A stretch of 64,000 bases of DNA from Jannaschia pohangensis (lineage in GTDB: Bacteria; Pseudomonadota; Alphaproteobacteria; Rhodobacterales; Rhodobacteraceae): NCBI RefSeq assembly GCF_900113875.1, contig NZ_FORA01000001.1, positions 496,001 to 560,000 on the forward strand, given 5' to 3'. This document shows positions 41,712-51,347 of the stretch, in pieces. Made by a program: the position numbers and the translations under genes. A model generated the notes under the pieces. The model did not search any database, was not told the DNA's origin, and was given only the letters and a program-made list of their open reading frames with translations. The first letter of the stretch is position 1. Every line of letters begins with the position of its first letter.

Positions 41712-41827
41712 CCCCAAGGCCCCGCGACGGGGGGGTGGGGTAGGGAATACCTGACTTCGCCCAAGGCCCCCGCCGTGTTACCTTGCGTCAACCGGTCCCG
41801 ACCCGGGGCTTGACCAAGGGGGACGTC

Positions 41828-42541
41828 ATGCTGCGAGCACTGATATTCTGGGCCATGACCCTGGGCCTGCCGCAGGCGGCCTTTGCCCAATCCCCGAGCT
41901 TCGATTGCAGAGCAGCGGGGACGCCGACCGAGTTTGCGATCTGCAGGGACGGGCGGCTGGCGCAGCTGGATGTCGCGATGGTCGATGCCTACAAGGCCGC
42001 GCAGACCGATGCCGCCACAGTCGAGCGGCTGGCCCGCGACCAATCCATCTGGCGACGTTGGCGCGACACCTGTCTGGATGATCGGGCCTGCCTGACCCGC
42101 CGCTACACCGCGCGGATCGCCGATTTGCAGCCCTTTCTGATCCTTCCCGAGGGGTTCGAGTTCACCGTCCTCGACGCCCCGACCGCAGATCCGCCGACGG
42201 GCGACATCGTGACCCGGCTAAACGGCGACCGCTACGAGCGGGTCTATCCCGACGGCACGATCCGCTGGGCGGTCGTCGGCGGCATCGACAGCGGCGTGAT
42301 CTTTCCCGATGGCAGCCAGTCACTCTTTTCTCCGATACAGGTCGGGGGCACCGACCTGCCCACCCTGCCCGGCACTGCCACCCCCTGGGTCACCGAGATG
42401 GAGACCCGGCTTCTCTCCATCGTCGACACCCACCTGCCGCCCGAGGATCATGCGCCCTACCGCGCGCTTCAGGCGGGCTTCCCCCTGGACGAACGGGTGA
42501 TGCGCCACATCGAAGCCATCCGCTTCCTCAGCTTCCGATAG
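41828..42541 (+). CDS. Exported LprI-like (DUF1311) domain protein
   Basis: A 237-residue exported protein with a signal peptide ending in AAFAQ. The first mature segment FDCRAAGTPTEFAICRDGRLAQLDVAM has the spaced cysteines and LAxLD of the lysozyme-inhibitor LprI/DUF1311 fold, with CLDDRACL following. Residues 100-237 are a second unnamed part with PDGTIRWAVVGGIDSG. The start at the ATG at 41828 places the signal peptide at the N-terminus. A two-helix membrane protein follows 7 bases later and is probably co-transcribed. Inhibiting host or competitor lysozyme is family lore only. Confidence 0.72.
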   Translation: MLRALIFWAMTLGLPQAAFAQSPSFDCRAAGTPTEFAICRDGRLAQLDVAMVDAYKAAQTDAATVERLARDQSIWRRWRDTCLDDRACLTRRYTARIADLQPFLILPEGFEFTVLDAPTADPPTGDIVTRLNGDRYERVYPDGTIRWAVVGGIDSGVIFPDGSQSLFSPIQVGGTDLPTLPGTATPWVTEMETRLLSIVDTHLPPEDHAPYRALQAGFPLDERVMRHIEAIRFLSFR

Positions 42542-42548
42542 GACCACG

Positions 42549-43061
42549 ATGCACCTGATTCTGCGCTGCCTTGCCGCCGTCCTGATCCTGTCGCTGCCCG
42601 CCCTCGCACAAGACGAGGGGTCGCTTCTCGACCAGCTTACCGCCGCACAACAATCGACGGCGACGCCCACGGCGCCGGACGTCCTGTTTCCCGATATGCC
42701 GCAGGGCTATGCCCCAAGCACCGAGACGCTGGAGGCTATCGATACCTCCCTGCGCGGCTACTACGACTATCGGATCGTGCAGTACGAACACCGGCTGGCC
42801 GTTTTCAAATGGCAATACCTGTCATCGCAGGTCATCTTCTATGTCGTGATCGCCATCGTCCTGATCGGGCTCTACTTTTCGTGGATGCAGTTCCACCGCG
42901 ACCAGATCGGCGACGCACCGCCAGCCGTGACCGAGATCAGCGCCAAAAAGGACGGCTTCTCGGTTTCGTCACCGGTTCTGGGGGTCATCATCCTGGTGCT
43001 GTCGCTCGGGTTCTTCTACCTTTACCTCGTCCACGTCTATCCCATCTCCGAGACGTTCTGA
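42549..43061 (+). CDS. Exported two-helix membrane protein
   Basis: A 170-residue protein with a signal peptide (LILSLPALAQDEG), a 60-residue extracytoplasmic stretch (YDYRIVQYEHRLAVFKWQY) and two membrane helices, SQVIFYVVIAIVLIGLYFSW and VLGVIILVLSLGFFYLYLV. No family is recognised. It follows the DUF1311 gene by seven bases and ends seven bases before the stop of the converging DUF2235 gene. The paired position suggests a shared cell-envelope role, which is inferred only. Confidence 0.65.
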   Translation: MHLILRCLAAVLILSLPALAQDEGSLLDQLTAAQQSTATPTAPDVLFPDMPQGYAPSTETLEAIDTSLRGYYDYRIVQYEHRLAVFKWQYLSSQVIFYVVIAIVLIGLYFSWMQFHRDQIGDAPPAVTEISAKKDGFSVSSPVLGVIILVLSLGFFYLYLVHVYPISETF

Positions 43062-43067
43062 CATCGA

Positions 43068-44153
43068 TCAGCCGCGCGACGCGGCGGACAAGTCGGACGG
43101 GGTTTCTTCCGTCTCACCGACCCATTCGCGCAACTTCGCGCCGGCCCGGTGACGTGCCGCCGTGGGGTGCAGGCTTTCGCTCGGATCGACCCCGACCTTG
43201 CGCCGCCGACGTGACAGGAAGAAGGGCGCAAAGCCGCGCCATTTCCCCACCGACGGCGCATCGGGGTCGCAGGGGAAGCGGTCGCGCCAGCCTTCGGGCA
43301 ATTGCAGGCCAAGCGGCTCCAGCCGCGACAACAGCCAGACCAGTGGAATGTTCGACAGGGGCCGGGCCGCGTTGTACCCCCGAAGCTGGCCGCCGATATC
43401 CCCGTGGGTTCCGCGAAACCAGACCTGCTCGACCGTCTGCGTCCGGGTGCCATGGGTGCGCCACCGCTCTATGCCGTAGGCATTGCGCGTCTCGTCCAGG
43501 GCCATGGCGTGAAACCCGTGTTCGACCACCTGCCCCAACCGGTGCGACCGGAAGGCATGGACATGGGGAAACAGCCGCCAGAGCAGCGGCCAGCGGATGC
43601 CCACGGCCTGCACCGTGTCGAGCGCGCCGACCGCCGTGATCGACACCCTCGTGTGACAGAACTGCGCCGAAAAACTGCGCGAGGCGGGGTGCGTCGGGTC
43701 TTCGCGGTAATGGGTATAGGCGTGCAACACCTCTGCCTCGCCCGAATGCTCGGGCCTCAGCAGGCCGACCCGGTCGATCATCCCCGCCAGCGCCCGCGCG
43801 GCATAGGCGCCGCGCGAAAAGCCGATCAGAAAGATCTTGTCGCCGGGCCGATAGCGGTTGGCCAGAAACATGTAGGCGCGGCGAATCTGGTGATTGATCC
43901 CGACGCCGGCCATCACCTCGTTCACGTTGCGCCAGCCGCGCCACTCGATCCCCGGCTCGTAGTAAAGGCAGCATCGCGTTTCCCGGTCGAGCATCCGGTA
44001 GATCAGCCCGATCGACGTTTCATAGCCCGGTTGCAGCGTCGACAGGGTGCCGTCCAGAAGGACCACATGGGTCTGATGGGGCGCGACAATGGCACGCTCC
44101 ATCCCGGCCGTGCGACGCGACCACAGGTGTCGGATCAGGCTACTCAGCGGCAA
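43068..44153 (-). CDS. DUF2235 alpha/beta hydrolase-like protein
   Basis: A 361-residue protein of the DUF2235 family, which includes T6SS phospholipase effectors and fungal/bacterial hydrolases. The alpha/beta-hydrolase nucleophile elbow is visible in FLIGFSRGAYAARALAGMI (GxSxG). HVVLLDGTLSTLQPGYET and VRFRGTHGDIGG-like VWFRGTHGDIGGQ follow. I place the start at a TTG at 44153, with GGAGG six bases before it; it overlaps the end of the molybdenum-enzyme gene by 14 bases. An ATG at 44102 is the alternative. No T6SS genes are nearby, so a housekeeping hydrolase is likelier than an effector. Confidence 0.75.
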   Translation of the reverse strand: MPLSSLIRHLWSRRTAGMERAIVAPHQTHVVLLDGTLSTLQPGYETSIGLIYRMLDRETRCCLYYEPGIEWRGWRNVNEVMAGVGINHQIRRAYMFLANRYRPGDKIFLIGFSRGAYAARALAGMIDRVGLLRPEHSGEAEVLHAYTHYREDPTHPASRSFSAQFCHTRVSITAVGALDTVQAVGIRWPLLWRLFPHVHAFRSHRLGQVVEHGFHAMALDETRNAYGIERWRTHGTRTQTVEQVWFRGTHGDIGGQLRGYNAARPLSNIPLVWLLSRLEPLGLQLPEGWRDRFPCDPDAPSVGKWRGFAPFFLSRRRRKVGVDPSESLHPTAARHRAGAKLREWVGETEETPSDLSAASRG

Positions 44154-46437
44154 TCGCACCCTCCGCCTGTTGCAACATCGCCCAGACCCGCGAGGGGGTG
44201 AACGGCATGTCCACGCGGCGCAGGCCAAGCGGCCAGAGCGCGTCCAGCGCGGCATTGGCCACGGCGGCCATGGCCCCCACGGTCCCCGCTTCGCCACAGC
44301 CCTTCATGCCAAGGACATTGGCGGTCGAGGGCACGGATTCGGTGTAGAAGGCGATCATGGGCAAGGATTGCGCGCGCGGCATGCCGTAGTCCATGAACGA
44401 TGCCGTCAACAACTGCCCCGTCTCATCGTAAACCACGTGTTCGCTGACCGCCTGGCCGATGCCCTGGGCCACGCCGCCGTGGACCTGGCCCTCGGCCAGC
44501 ATCGGGTTCATCAGCGTCCCGAAATCGTCGACCACGGTATAGCGGACCACCGACAGGTTGCCGGTGTCGCGCTCGATCTCGATCTCGCACAGATGCGCGC
44601 CATTGGGGAAACTGCGCCCGGGCAGCGTCGTCGTCTCGCGCGTCTTGAGCAGGTCCTGCTCGCCCGCCTCGCGCGCGGCCTCCGCCGCTTCCAGCAGCGT
44701 CATCACCTTGTTGGAGCCGGGGGCGCGGAAGGCCCCGTCGTCGAAGTCCACCGCCTCCACGTCCAGAAGGCCCGCAACGAAGGGCGCGAACTTTCCGACC
44801 ACCTTGGCCGCCGTGGCCCGGTTCGCCGTGCCCTGCGTCGTCACCGAACGCGATCCGCCGGTGCCCCCGCCCGTGGCGATGCGGTCACTGTCGCCCTGCA
44901 CCACGTCGATCACATCGGGGTCGAGACCCAGATCGGTATTCAGGAACTGGCGATAGACGGTGTCATGCCCCTGCCCGTTCGACTGCGTCCCGACATAGAG
45001 CGTCACGCGGCCCGTCGCTTCGAACACGATCTCGGCGCTCTCGGACGGGTTCCCCAGGATCGACTCGATGTAATAGCACAGGCCCAGACCGCGCAACTTG
45101 CCCTCGGCCTCGCTTTCGGCGCGCCGCGCGGCAAAGCCCGCCACATCGCCCTCGGCCATGGCACGGCGCAGAACGCGGGGAAAATCGCCCACGTCATAGG
45201 TCTCTTCCATGGGCGTCGCATAGGGGAAGGCGTCGGTCGGGATGAAGTTCTTCATCCGCAATTCGAACGGATCGACCCCCAATTCGCGCGCCGCAAAGTC
45301 CATGGCCCGCTCCAGCACATAGATCGCCTCGGGTCGCCCGGCCCCGCGATAGGCGTCGACCTGTGTGGTGTTGGTGAAAATCCCGACCGACGTCATGTAG
45401 CAGGCCTGCACGTCATAGACGCCGGGCATCACGCGGCTGAACAGATCCGACTGGATGTTCTGCGCATAGCCCGAGCAATAGGCCCCCATGTTCGCCACGT
45501 TGTCCATGCGATAGGCGACCAGCTTGTGATCCGCGTCGAACCCCAGTTTCGCGGTGCAGATCAGGTCGCGCCCGGCATTGTCCGACAGCATCGACTCGCC
45601 CCGCTCCGCCATCCAGCGCACCGGATGGTCCAGCACCCGCGCGGCATGGGCCACCAGGAACATCTCGGGATAGGTCATCGCCTTCATTCCGAACCCGCCG
45701 CCCACGTCCGGGTTCGTCACCCGCACATCCGCCTTGCCCAGCCCGAGCGTCTTGGCAAGCTGATCGCGCGGCCCCCAGACGCCCTGTCCGTTCACGCAGA
45801 CATGCAGCCGCCCGTCCTCCATCGCGGCCCAGGTCCCGCGCGGCTCCAGCGAGGCACAGATGATGCGGTTGTCATCCACCGTCAGCTCGACCACATGGGC
45901 CGCCCCGGCCAGCGCCGCTTCGGTCGCCGCCTCGTCGCCCCGGCCGTAGTCATAGACCAGGTTGTCGGGCACATCGTCGTGCACCAGGGGCCCGCCCGTC
46001 GCCACGTCCATCTTGACCGGCAGATCCTCGAACTCGACCTGAATCGCTTCGGCGGCGTCGCGCGCCGCGGCGGCCGTGTCGGCCACGACCATGGCGATCG
46101 CCTCGCCCACGAAACGCACGCGGCCCTTGGCCAGAAGCGGGCGCAGCGGTGTGGCCCCCATGCTGCCGTCGCGGTTCTTGACCGGCGTCGTGCTCATGGC
46201 GTTCGACACGCCCGCCGCCTCCACCGCCTCGGCCGTCAGGATCAGGCGAACCCCCGGCATCCCCTCCGCCTCGGCCACGTCCAGCGCGGTGATGTCGGCG
46301 TGGGCCACAGGCGACCGAAGGACATAGGCATGAAGCGCCCCCTCGGGCGCGGTATCATCCACATAGGCCCCGCCCCCGGTCAGAAGACGCGGGTCTTCGT
46401 GGCGCGGGGTGGACTGGTTCAGGCCGAACTTCTGCAT
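44140..46437 (-). CDS. Orphan xanthine-dehydrogenase-family large subunit (Mo-MCD binding)
   Basis: A 765-residue molybdopterin subunit. HEDPRLLTGGGAYVDD opens it, NPDVGGGFGMKAMTYPEM is near residue 240, and VDAYRGAGRPEAIYVLERA near residue 365. The C-terminal MKGCGEAGTVGAMAAV holds the catalytic Glu. The loop AYRGAGR is the form II (xanthine/aldehyde type) and lacks the Cys of the AYRCSFR loop in true CO dehydrogenase. No FAD or 2Fe-2S subunit genes (medium or small) lie next to it, which is unusual, so its partners must be elsewhere. The following DUF2235 gene overlaps its stop. Confidence 0.88.
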   Translation of the reverse strand: MQKFGLNQSTPRHEDPRLLTGGGAYVDDTAPEGALHAYVLRSPVAHADITALDVAEAEGMPGVRLILTAEAVEAAGVSNAMSTTPVKNRDGSMGATPLRPLLAKGRVRFVGEAIAMVVADTAAAARDAAEAIQVEFEDLPVKMDVATGGPLVHDDVPDNLVYDYGRGDEAATEAALAGAAHVVELTVDDNRIICASLEPRGTWAAMEDGRLHVCVNGQGVWGPRDQLAKTLGLGKADVRVTNPDVGGGFGMKAMTYPEMFLVAHAARVLDHPVRWMAERGESMLSDNAGRDLICTAKLGFDADHKLVAYRMDNVANMGAYCSGYAQNIQSDLFSRVMPGVYDVQACYMTSVGIFTNTTQVDAYRGAGRPEAIYVLERAMDFAARELGVDPFELRMKNFIPTDAFPYATPMEETYDVGDFPRVLRRAMAEGDVAGFAARRAESEAEGKLRGLGLCYYIESILGNPSESAEIVFEATGRVTLYVGTQSNGQGHDTVYRQFLNTDLGLDPDVIDVVQGDSDRIATGGGTGGSRSVTTQGTANRATAAKVVGKFAPFVAGLLDVEAVDFDDGAFRAPGSNKVMTLLEAAEAAREAGEQDLLKTRETTTLPGRSFPNGAHLCEIEIERDTGNLSVVRYTVVDDFGTLMNPMLAEGQVHGGVAQGIGQAVSEHVVYDETGQLLTASFMDYGMPRAQSLPMIAFYTESVPSTANVLGMKGCGEAGTVGAMAAVANAALDALWPLGLRRVDMPFTPSRVWAMLQQAEGAIAAE

Positions 46438-46573
46438 GGGACACCTCGGATAGGAAAAGACGGGTTCGCGGCGGACCTTAGCGCCCCACCCGCTCCCTGC
46501 AAGACGCAGCGCCCTTTCCCTTGGCCCGCCGCTTCGTTATCCCGCAGACAACCTGCGAAGACGAGGCATGACG

Positions 46574-49500
46574 ATGGCGATGGACAAGACCTTCAATTCG
46601 GCCGAGGCCGAGGCAAGGATCAGCGACAAGTGGATCAAGGGCGGCTATTTCCGCGCCGGGGCCAATGCCTCGCGCCCCGAGACGTTCTCGGTCGTCATCC
46701 CGCCGCCCAATGTGACCGGCTCGCTCCACATCGGCCACGCCTTCAACAACACCTTGCAGGATATCCTGACCCGCTGGCACCGGATGCGCGGCTTCGACAC
46801 CCTCTGGCAGCCGGGCACCGACCATGCGGGCATCGCCACCCAGATGGTGACCGAGCGCGAGATGGCGAAGAACGGAGAGCCGACGCGCCAGGAAATGGGA
46901 CGTGAAGAATTCCTCAAAAGGGTCTGGCAACAAAAGCAGAAGTCCCGCGGCACCATCATCGGTCAGCTGCAACGCCTCGGCGCGTCCTGCGACTGGGACC
47001 GGGAAGCGTTTACCATGGGCGGCGCACCCGGCGACCCCGATCCGACCGAACAGAATTTCCACGACGCCGTCATCAAGGTCTTCGTGGAGATGTACGACAA
47101 GGGCTTGATCTATCGCGGCAAGCGCCTCGTGAACTGGGATCCGCATTTCGAGACGGCGATCTCCGATCTGGAGGTCGAGAACGTCGAGACGCCGGGTCAC
47201 ATGTGGCACTTCAAATACCCGCTCGCAGGCGGCGAGACCTATGAATACGTGGAGCGGGACGAGGACGGCGAAATCCTGTTCACCGAAACCCGCGACTATA
47301 TCTCCATCGCCACCACGCGGCCCGAGACGATGCTGGGTGACGGGGCCGTCGCGGTCCATCCTTCGGATGAACGTTACGCCCCAATCGTCGGAAAACTCTG
47401 CGAAATCCCTGTCGGCCCCAAGGAACATCGCCGCCTGATCCCGATCATCACCGACGAATACCCCGACAAGAATTTCGGCTCGGGCGCGGTCAAGATCACT
47501 GGCGCGCACGACTTCAACGACTATGCCGTGGCCAAGCGGGGAAATATCCCCTGCTACCGCCTGATGGACACGCGCGCAGCCCTCCGCGCCGACGGCGCGC
47601 CCTATGCCGAAGAGGCCGCCAAGGCGCAGGCCATCATCGACGGCGCAGAGATGTCCGAGGCGGAGATCGACGCCATCAACCTCGTCCCCGAGGCCTATCG
47701 CGGGATGGACCGGTTCGAGGCGCGCAAGGCCGTCGTCGCCGACATCACCGCCGAGGGGCTGGCCGTCATGGTCCCCGCCACCGACCCGCGCCTGGGCGCG
47801 GTCAAGGCTCCCGTCGCGCCCGAGGAAGGCGGCGAGGCGCGCACGGACGAAGAGGAACTCGTCCCGCTGGTCGAAGCGAAGCCCATCATGCAACCCTATG
47901 GCGACCGCTCCAAGGTCGTGATCGAGCCGATGTTGACCGACCAGTGGTTCGTCGACACCGCGCAAATCGTCCAGCCCGCCATCGACGCCGTCGAGAACGG
48001 GACGATCCGGATCATGCCGGAGAGCGACCGCAAGGTCTATTTCCACTGGCTCAACAACATCGAACCCTGGTGCATCTCGCGCCAACTCTGGTGGGGGCAT
48101 CAGGTTCCGGTTTGGTATGGGCCGGGGTATACTGAATATTTACCAGAGGGATTAGATTACTCTTCAGTCACCTTCCGTAAGTTGTCTTGGAAACCGGAAG
48201 ATATCCAACGCTTTTGCGCGCCAACCTTCGATGAAGCAGCTGAGCTAGCAGATAAGTTTTATCGGAATTTGGGCCTTCAAGGGGAGGCAGACGAACTTCC
48301 ACGGGAGGTTTCCAATGCAAATATCTCTGAAACGAGTAATGATGACATAGGTCCTGTCCATCTATGGCGCGACCCCGACGTCCTCGACACCTGGTTCTCC
48401 TCCGGTCTCTGGCCGCTCGGCACCCTCGGCTGGCCGGAGGACACCGAGGAGTTGCGCAAGTATTTCCCGACCTCCACCCTCATCACCGGCACCGACATCC
48501 TGTTCTTCTGGGTCGCGCGCATGATCATGATGCAGCTTGCCGTCCTGCCCGACGCGCAGCCCGTCGAGGCGCGGATTCCGTTCCGGGAGGTCTACCTCCA
48601 CGGTCTCGTTCGCGACGCCAAGGGCAAGAAGATGTCCAAGTCGACCGGCAATGTCGTCGACCCGCTCGACGTGATCGACGAATACGGCGCCGACGCCCTG
48701 CGCTTCACCAACGCGGCCATGGCGTCGCTTGGCGGCGCGCTGAAACTCGACACGCAGCGCATCGCGGGCTACCGCAATTTCGGCACCAAACTCTGGAACG
48801 CCGTCCGCTTTGCCGAGATGTACGACGTCAAGTTCAACGAAACACCGCCAAACCAGATCACCCGTGGATCACCCGTAAATCTGACGTTGAATCGCTGGAT
48901 CATCGGAGAGACGGCGCGCACCCGGATGGAGGTCGACGCCGCCCTCACCGCCTATCGTTTCGACGACGCGGCAACCGCGCTCTACAAGTTCGTCTGGAAC
49001 GTCGTCTGCGACTGGTACGTGGAGTTCTCCAAGCCGATACTCCAAGGCGAAGCCACTGAAGACAAAGCAGAAACCCAGGCCGTCATGGGCTGGGTTCTGG
49101 AGCAGTGCATGACGCTGCTGCACCCGATCATGCCCTTCATCACCGAGGAATTGTGGGAGGTCACGGGCCACAAGGGCATGCTGGTCCACGGCGCGTGGCC
49201 CGAGGATCTGGGCGAGCAAGCCATTGATCCGGCTGCGGAAACCGAGATCCGCTGGGTCATCACCTTCATCGAAGCCATCCGCTCCGCCCGCGCCCAGATG
49301 AACGTGCCGGCCAGCGCGATCATCCCCGTGGTCGCCGTGGAATGGGACAAGACCGCCGCGCAAAGCTATGAAACCAATAAGCAAATCATCGCGGCCCTCG
49401 CCCGGATCGAGACGCTGACCGAAGGTGACGCGCCCAAGGGCTCCATCGCGGTGACAGCGGGTGGCGGGCGCTTTGCCCTGCCCCTCGACGGCGTCATCGA

Positions 49501-49708
49501 CGTGGCCGCCGAACGCAGCCGGTTGGAGAAATCTCTGACCAAGCTTCAAAAGGAAATCAAGGGGATGGAAGGCAGAGTTAACAACCCGAACTTCGCCGCC
49601 TCTGCCCCTCCGGAAGTGGTCGAGGAGACGAAGCAGAACCTCGCCGCCCGACAGGACGAGGCGGCGGCGGTGCAGACCGCGCTCGACAGCCTGTCCGAAT
49701 TGGAATGA
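46574..49708 (+). CDS. valS: Valyl-tRNA synthetase
   Basis: A 1044-residue class I synthetase that charges tRNA(Val). [14 protein letters not shown] is the HIGH box near residue 50, and [18 protein letters not shown] is the KMSKS box near residue 690. The editing domain is inserted between, and a coiled-coil tail has [21 protein letters not shown] prefer the ATG at 46574 (GAGG seven bases upstream) over 46568. A patch of about 240 bases at 48121-48360, encoding residues 516-596 between [11 protein letters not shown] and [14 protein letters not shown], has only about 47% G+C and rare-looking codons, unlike the rest of the gene. The frame stays open. Confidence 0.94.
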   Translation: MAMDKTFNSAEAEARISDKWIKGGYFRAGANASRPETFSVVIPPPNVTGSLHIGHAFNNTLQDILTRWHRMRGFDTLWQPGTDHAGIATQMVTEREMAKNGEPTRQEMGREEFLKRVWQQKQKSRGTIIGQLQRLGASCDWDREAFTMGGAPGDPDPTEQNFHDAVIKVFVEMYDKGLIYRGKRLVNWDPHFETAISDLEVENVETPGHMWHFKYPLAGGETYEYVERDEDGEILFTETRDYISIATTRPETMLGDGAVAVHPSDERYAPIVGKLCEIPVGPKEHRRLIPIITDEYPDKNFGSGAVKITGAHDFNDYAVAKRGNIPCYRLMDTRAALRADGAPYAEEAAKAQAIIDGAEMSEAEIDAINLVPEAYRGMDRFEARKAVVADITAEGLAVMVPATDPRLGAVKAPVAPEEGGEARTDEEELVPLVEAKPIMQPYGDRSKVVIEPMLTDQWFVDTAQIVQPAIDAVENGTIRIMPESDRKVYFHWLNNIEPWCISRQLWWGHQVPVWYGPGYTEYLPEGLDYSSVTFRKLSWKPEDIQRFCAPTFDEAAELADKFYRNLGLQGEADELPREVSNANISETSNDDIGPVHLWRDPDVLDTWFSSGLWPLGTLGWPEDTEELRKYFPTSTLITGTDILFFWVARMIMMQLAVLPDAQPVEARIPFREVYLHGLVRDAKGKKMSKSTGNVVDPLDVIDEYGADALRFTNAAMASLGGALKLDTQRIAGYRNFGTKLWNAVRFAEMYDVKFNETPPNQITRGSPVNLTLNRWIIGETARTRMEVDAALTAYRFDDAATALYKFVWNVVCDWYVEFSKPILQGEATEDKAETQAVMGWVLEQCMTLLHPIMPFITEELWEVTGHKGMLVHGAWPEDLGEQAIDPAAETEIRWVITFIEAIRSARAQMNVPASAIIPVVAVEWDKTAAQSYETNKQIIAALARIETLTEGDAPKGSIAVTAGGGRFALPLDGVIDVAAERSRLEKSLTKLQKEIKGMEGRVNNPNFAASAPPEVVEETKQNLAARQDEAAAVQTALDSLSELE
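48121..48360 (+). other. Low-GC patch inside valS
   Basis: A hand count gives 112 G+C of 240 bases (about 47%), against 60-67% in the lines just before and after. Codon use changes at the same borders (TTA, AAA, TAT, AGT and GAT-rich). The encoded segment [20 protein letters not shown] to [13 protein letters not shown] falls in the catalytic-domain insert that varies most among valyl-tRNA synthetases. It may mark a recombined or acquired segment. Nothing shows mobile-element ends. Confidence 0.75.
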
Positions 49709-50697
49709 CCTTCAACATCCTGATCATAGGACAAAAGGGCCGCCTCGCGCATGAGGCGGCCCTGTTTGCGGCGACCCTGCGGCACAATTCGCCACGCTGG
49801 TCCGGCCGCCTGATCGTCGCGGAACCCGAACCCGGGGAACGCTGGCCCGACGATCCGCGCATCCCCGAAGGACCGCAGCGCGACCTGCTGACTGAACTGG
49901 GCGCGGAAATCGTGCCCTTCACGAACTGGCATTTCGGCAGCTACTACCCCAATGGCAACAAGATCGAGGGGCTGGTCGCCTTGCCCGAAGGCCCCTTCGC
50001 GTTCTTCGACACCGATACGGTGATCGTCGACGAATTGGCCGGCCTCGACATCGATTTCAGCCGACCCGCCGCATCCATGAAGCGCGAGGGCACCTGGCCC
50101 GAGATCGACCTTTATGGCCCCGGTTACAAAGACATATGGGGCGTTCTTCATGCGCGGCGCGGCGGCGATCTTGCCGAGACGCTCGACACCGCCTGGCCGG
50201 ACGAGCATTGGCGGCGCTATCTCTATTTCAACGGCGGCTGGTTCTTCGGCGATGACCCGGCGGCCTTTCACAAGGCGTTTCGCGATGCCGCGCTGATGAT
50301 CCGCGACGACCCGCCCGAGGAAGTGGTGTGCCAGACCCTCGACCCCTGGTTGGATCAGGCGGCGCTGCCGCTGGCGATCCACGAATTGGGCGGCGGCAGG
50401 CCCGGCGACAAAGGCGGCATCGCGGACGGGATCTTCGATGGCAGCCACAGCTTTCACTATCGCCACATGCCGCTGATGTATGCGACCGCGCCCGATCACG
50501 TGATCGTCGGGGTCGATGCCGCCGCAGCGCCGAATGCGGTCAAGAAGGTGCTGAAGGATTATGAGCCGTTCAAGCGGTTCCTCTATCAGCCCAAGGGACA
50601 GAAGGCGCGGGAGTTGTTCGACCGGACCGACCTGCCCCGCAAGGAACAGGCGATCCGCAACCGTCTGCGCCGCGAAGGGCTCTGGATCGCGCGCTAG
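49705..50697 (+). CDS. Glycosyltransferase-like protein
   Basis: A 330-residue cytosolic protein. [19 protein letters not shown] opens it. The [18 protein letters not shown] motif holds a DTD resembling the DxD metal/nucleotide-sugar site of GT-A transferases. [19 protein letters not shown] and [18 protein letters not shown] follow. It is 4 bases coupled to valS (ATGA) and so probably on its transcript. Its C-terminus converges on the gluzincin gene with a 4-base overlap of stops. A specific donor or acceptor cannot be given. Confidence 0.65.
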   Translation: MTFNILIIGQKGRLAHEAALFAATLRHNSPRWSGRLIVAEPEPGERWPDDPRIPEGPQRDLLTELGAEIVPFTNWHFGSYYPNGNKIEGLVALPEGPFAFFDTDTVIVDELAGLDIDFSRPAASMKREGTWPEIDLYGPGYKDIWGVLHARRGGDLAETLDTAWPDEHWRRYLYFNGGWFFGDDPAAFHKAFRDAALMIRDDPPEEVVCQTLDPWLDQAALPLAIHELGGGRPGDKGGIADGIFDGSHSFHYRHMPLMYATAPDHVIVGVDAAAAPNAVKKVLKDYEPFKRFLYQPKGQKARELFDRTDLPRKEQAIRNRLRREGLWIAR

Positions 50698-51347
50698 AGC
50701 GCGTCGAGGCCGTTTTGCGCCAGCCAGTCCCGCGCCCGGCACGCCGCCGCCTGATAGAGCGGGCGCGACTGCTGCCCCGCCTGCCGCCCCCATTCGCGGA
50801 ACCCCTCGGGCAGGGTCTCGTCCGCCAGCGTCGCGCAGACCTCCTCGGACAGGTCGAACCGGGGGTCGTCAGAGGCCAGAACGGCCAACCCCTCGTTCAG
50901 CCAGGCGGGCAGATCCCCGGTCATGACGCGCCAGGCCGAAACACGCTCGGACAGGGCGACATGCGACATCTCGTGGGTCAGGATCGCGCGGCGCAGGTCG
51001 GCGTCCTCTGCGGCCAGCCGGGAATAGAGGACGACGACGAAGCGGCCATACGCCTGCGCAAGGGGGCCGGGTCCGCCCAGGGCGGCGTCGCAGGCCTCGG
51101 TCAGGCAGACCAGGATGCGCGGCCGTTCGGGCGCGCGACCCCAGAAATCGGCAAGCAATACTTCTGCCGTTTCCACGTCTTCGCGGGTAATGGGCGACGG
51201 GGCCGCGCCGTCTTCGACCCAAAGCTGCGGGGCGATTTCGGTGAAGCCGTGCAGGCCCGGCAGGGCCGCTGTCCGCCCGAAGGCAGGCACGATGGCCGCG
51301 ACCATGCCGGCCACAACGGCCAGGGCAAGCCAGCTGCGTTTTCTCAT
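50694..51347 (-). CDS. Peptidase MA-like gluzincin, exported
   Basis: A 217-residue protein with an N-terminal signal/anchor (LALAVVAGMVAAIVPAFG). The mature part contains the zinc motif THEMSHVAL (HExxH) and, about 25 residues on, WLNEGLAVL with the third ligand Glu, a gluzincin/peptidase MA arrangement. The start at 51347 overlaps the ArsR-SRPBCC stop by ATGA. Predicted activity is a small periplasmic or membrane-bound zinc peptidase. The active-site set is complete, but the substrate is unknown. Confidence 0.75.
   Translation of the reverse strand: MRKRSWLALAVVAGMVAAIVPAFGRTAALPGLHGFTEIAPQLWVEDGAAPSPITREDVETAEVLLADFWGRAPERPRILVCLTEACDAALGGPGPLAQAYGRFVVVLYSRLAAEDADLRRAILTHEMSHVALSERVSAWRVMTGDLPAWLNEGLAVLASDDPRFDLSEEVCATLADETLPEGFREWGRQAGQQSRPLYQAAACRARDWLAQNGLDAL

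Noticed and set aside
43068-44153. DUF2235 protein as a T6SS phospholipase effector
   Set aside because: No VgrG, Hcp, immunity or other secretion genes occur in the window, and the length and context suit a stand-alone hydrolase.
44089-46905. A 938-codon plus-strand open frame opposite the molybdenum-enzyme gene
   Set aside because: Arg/His/Gly-rich shadow with no recognisable domain; the minus-strand frame has clear molybdopterin motifs.
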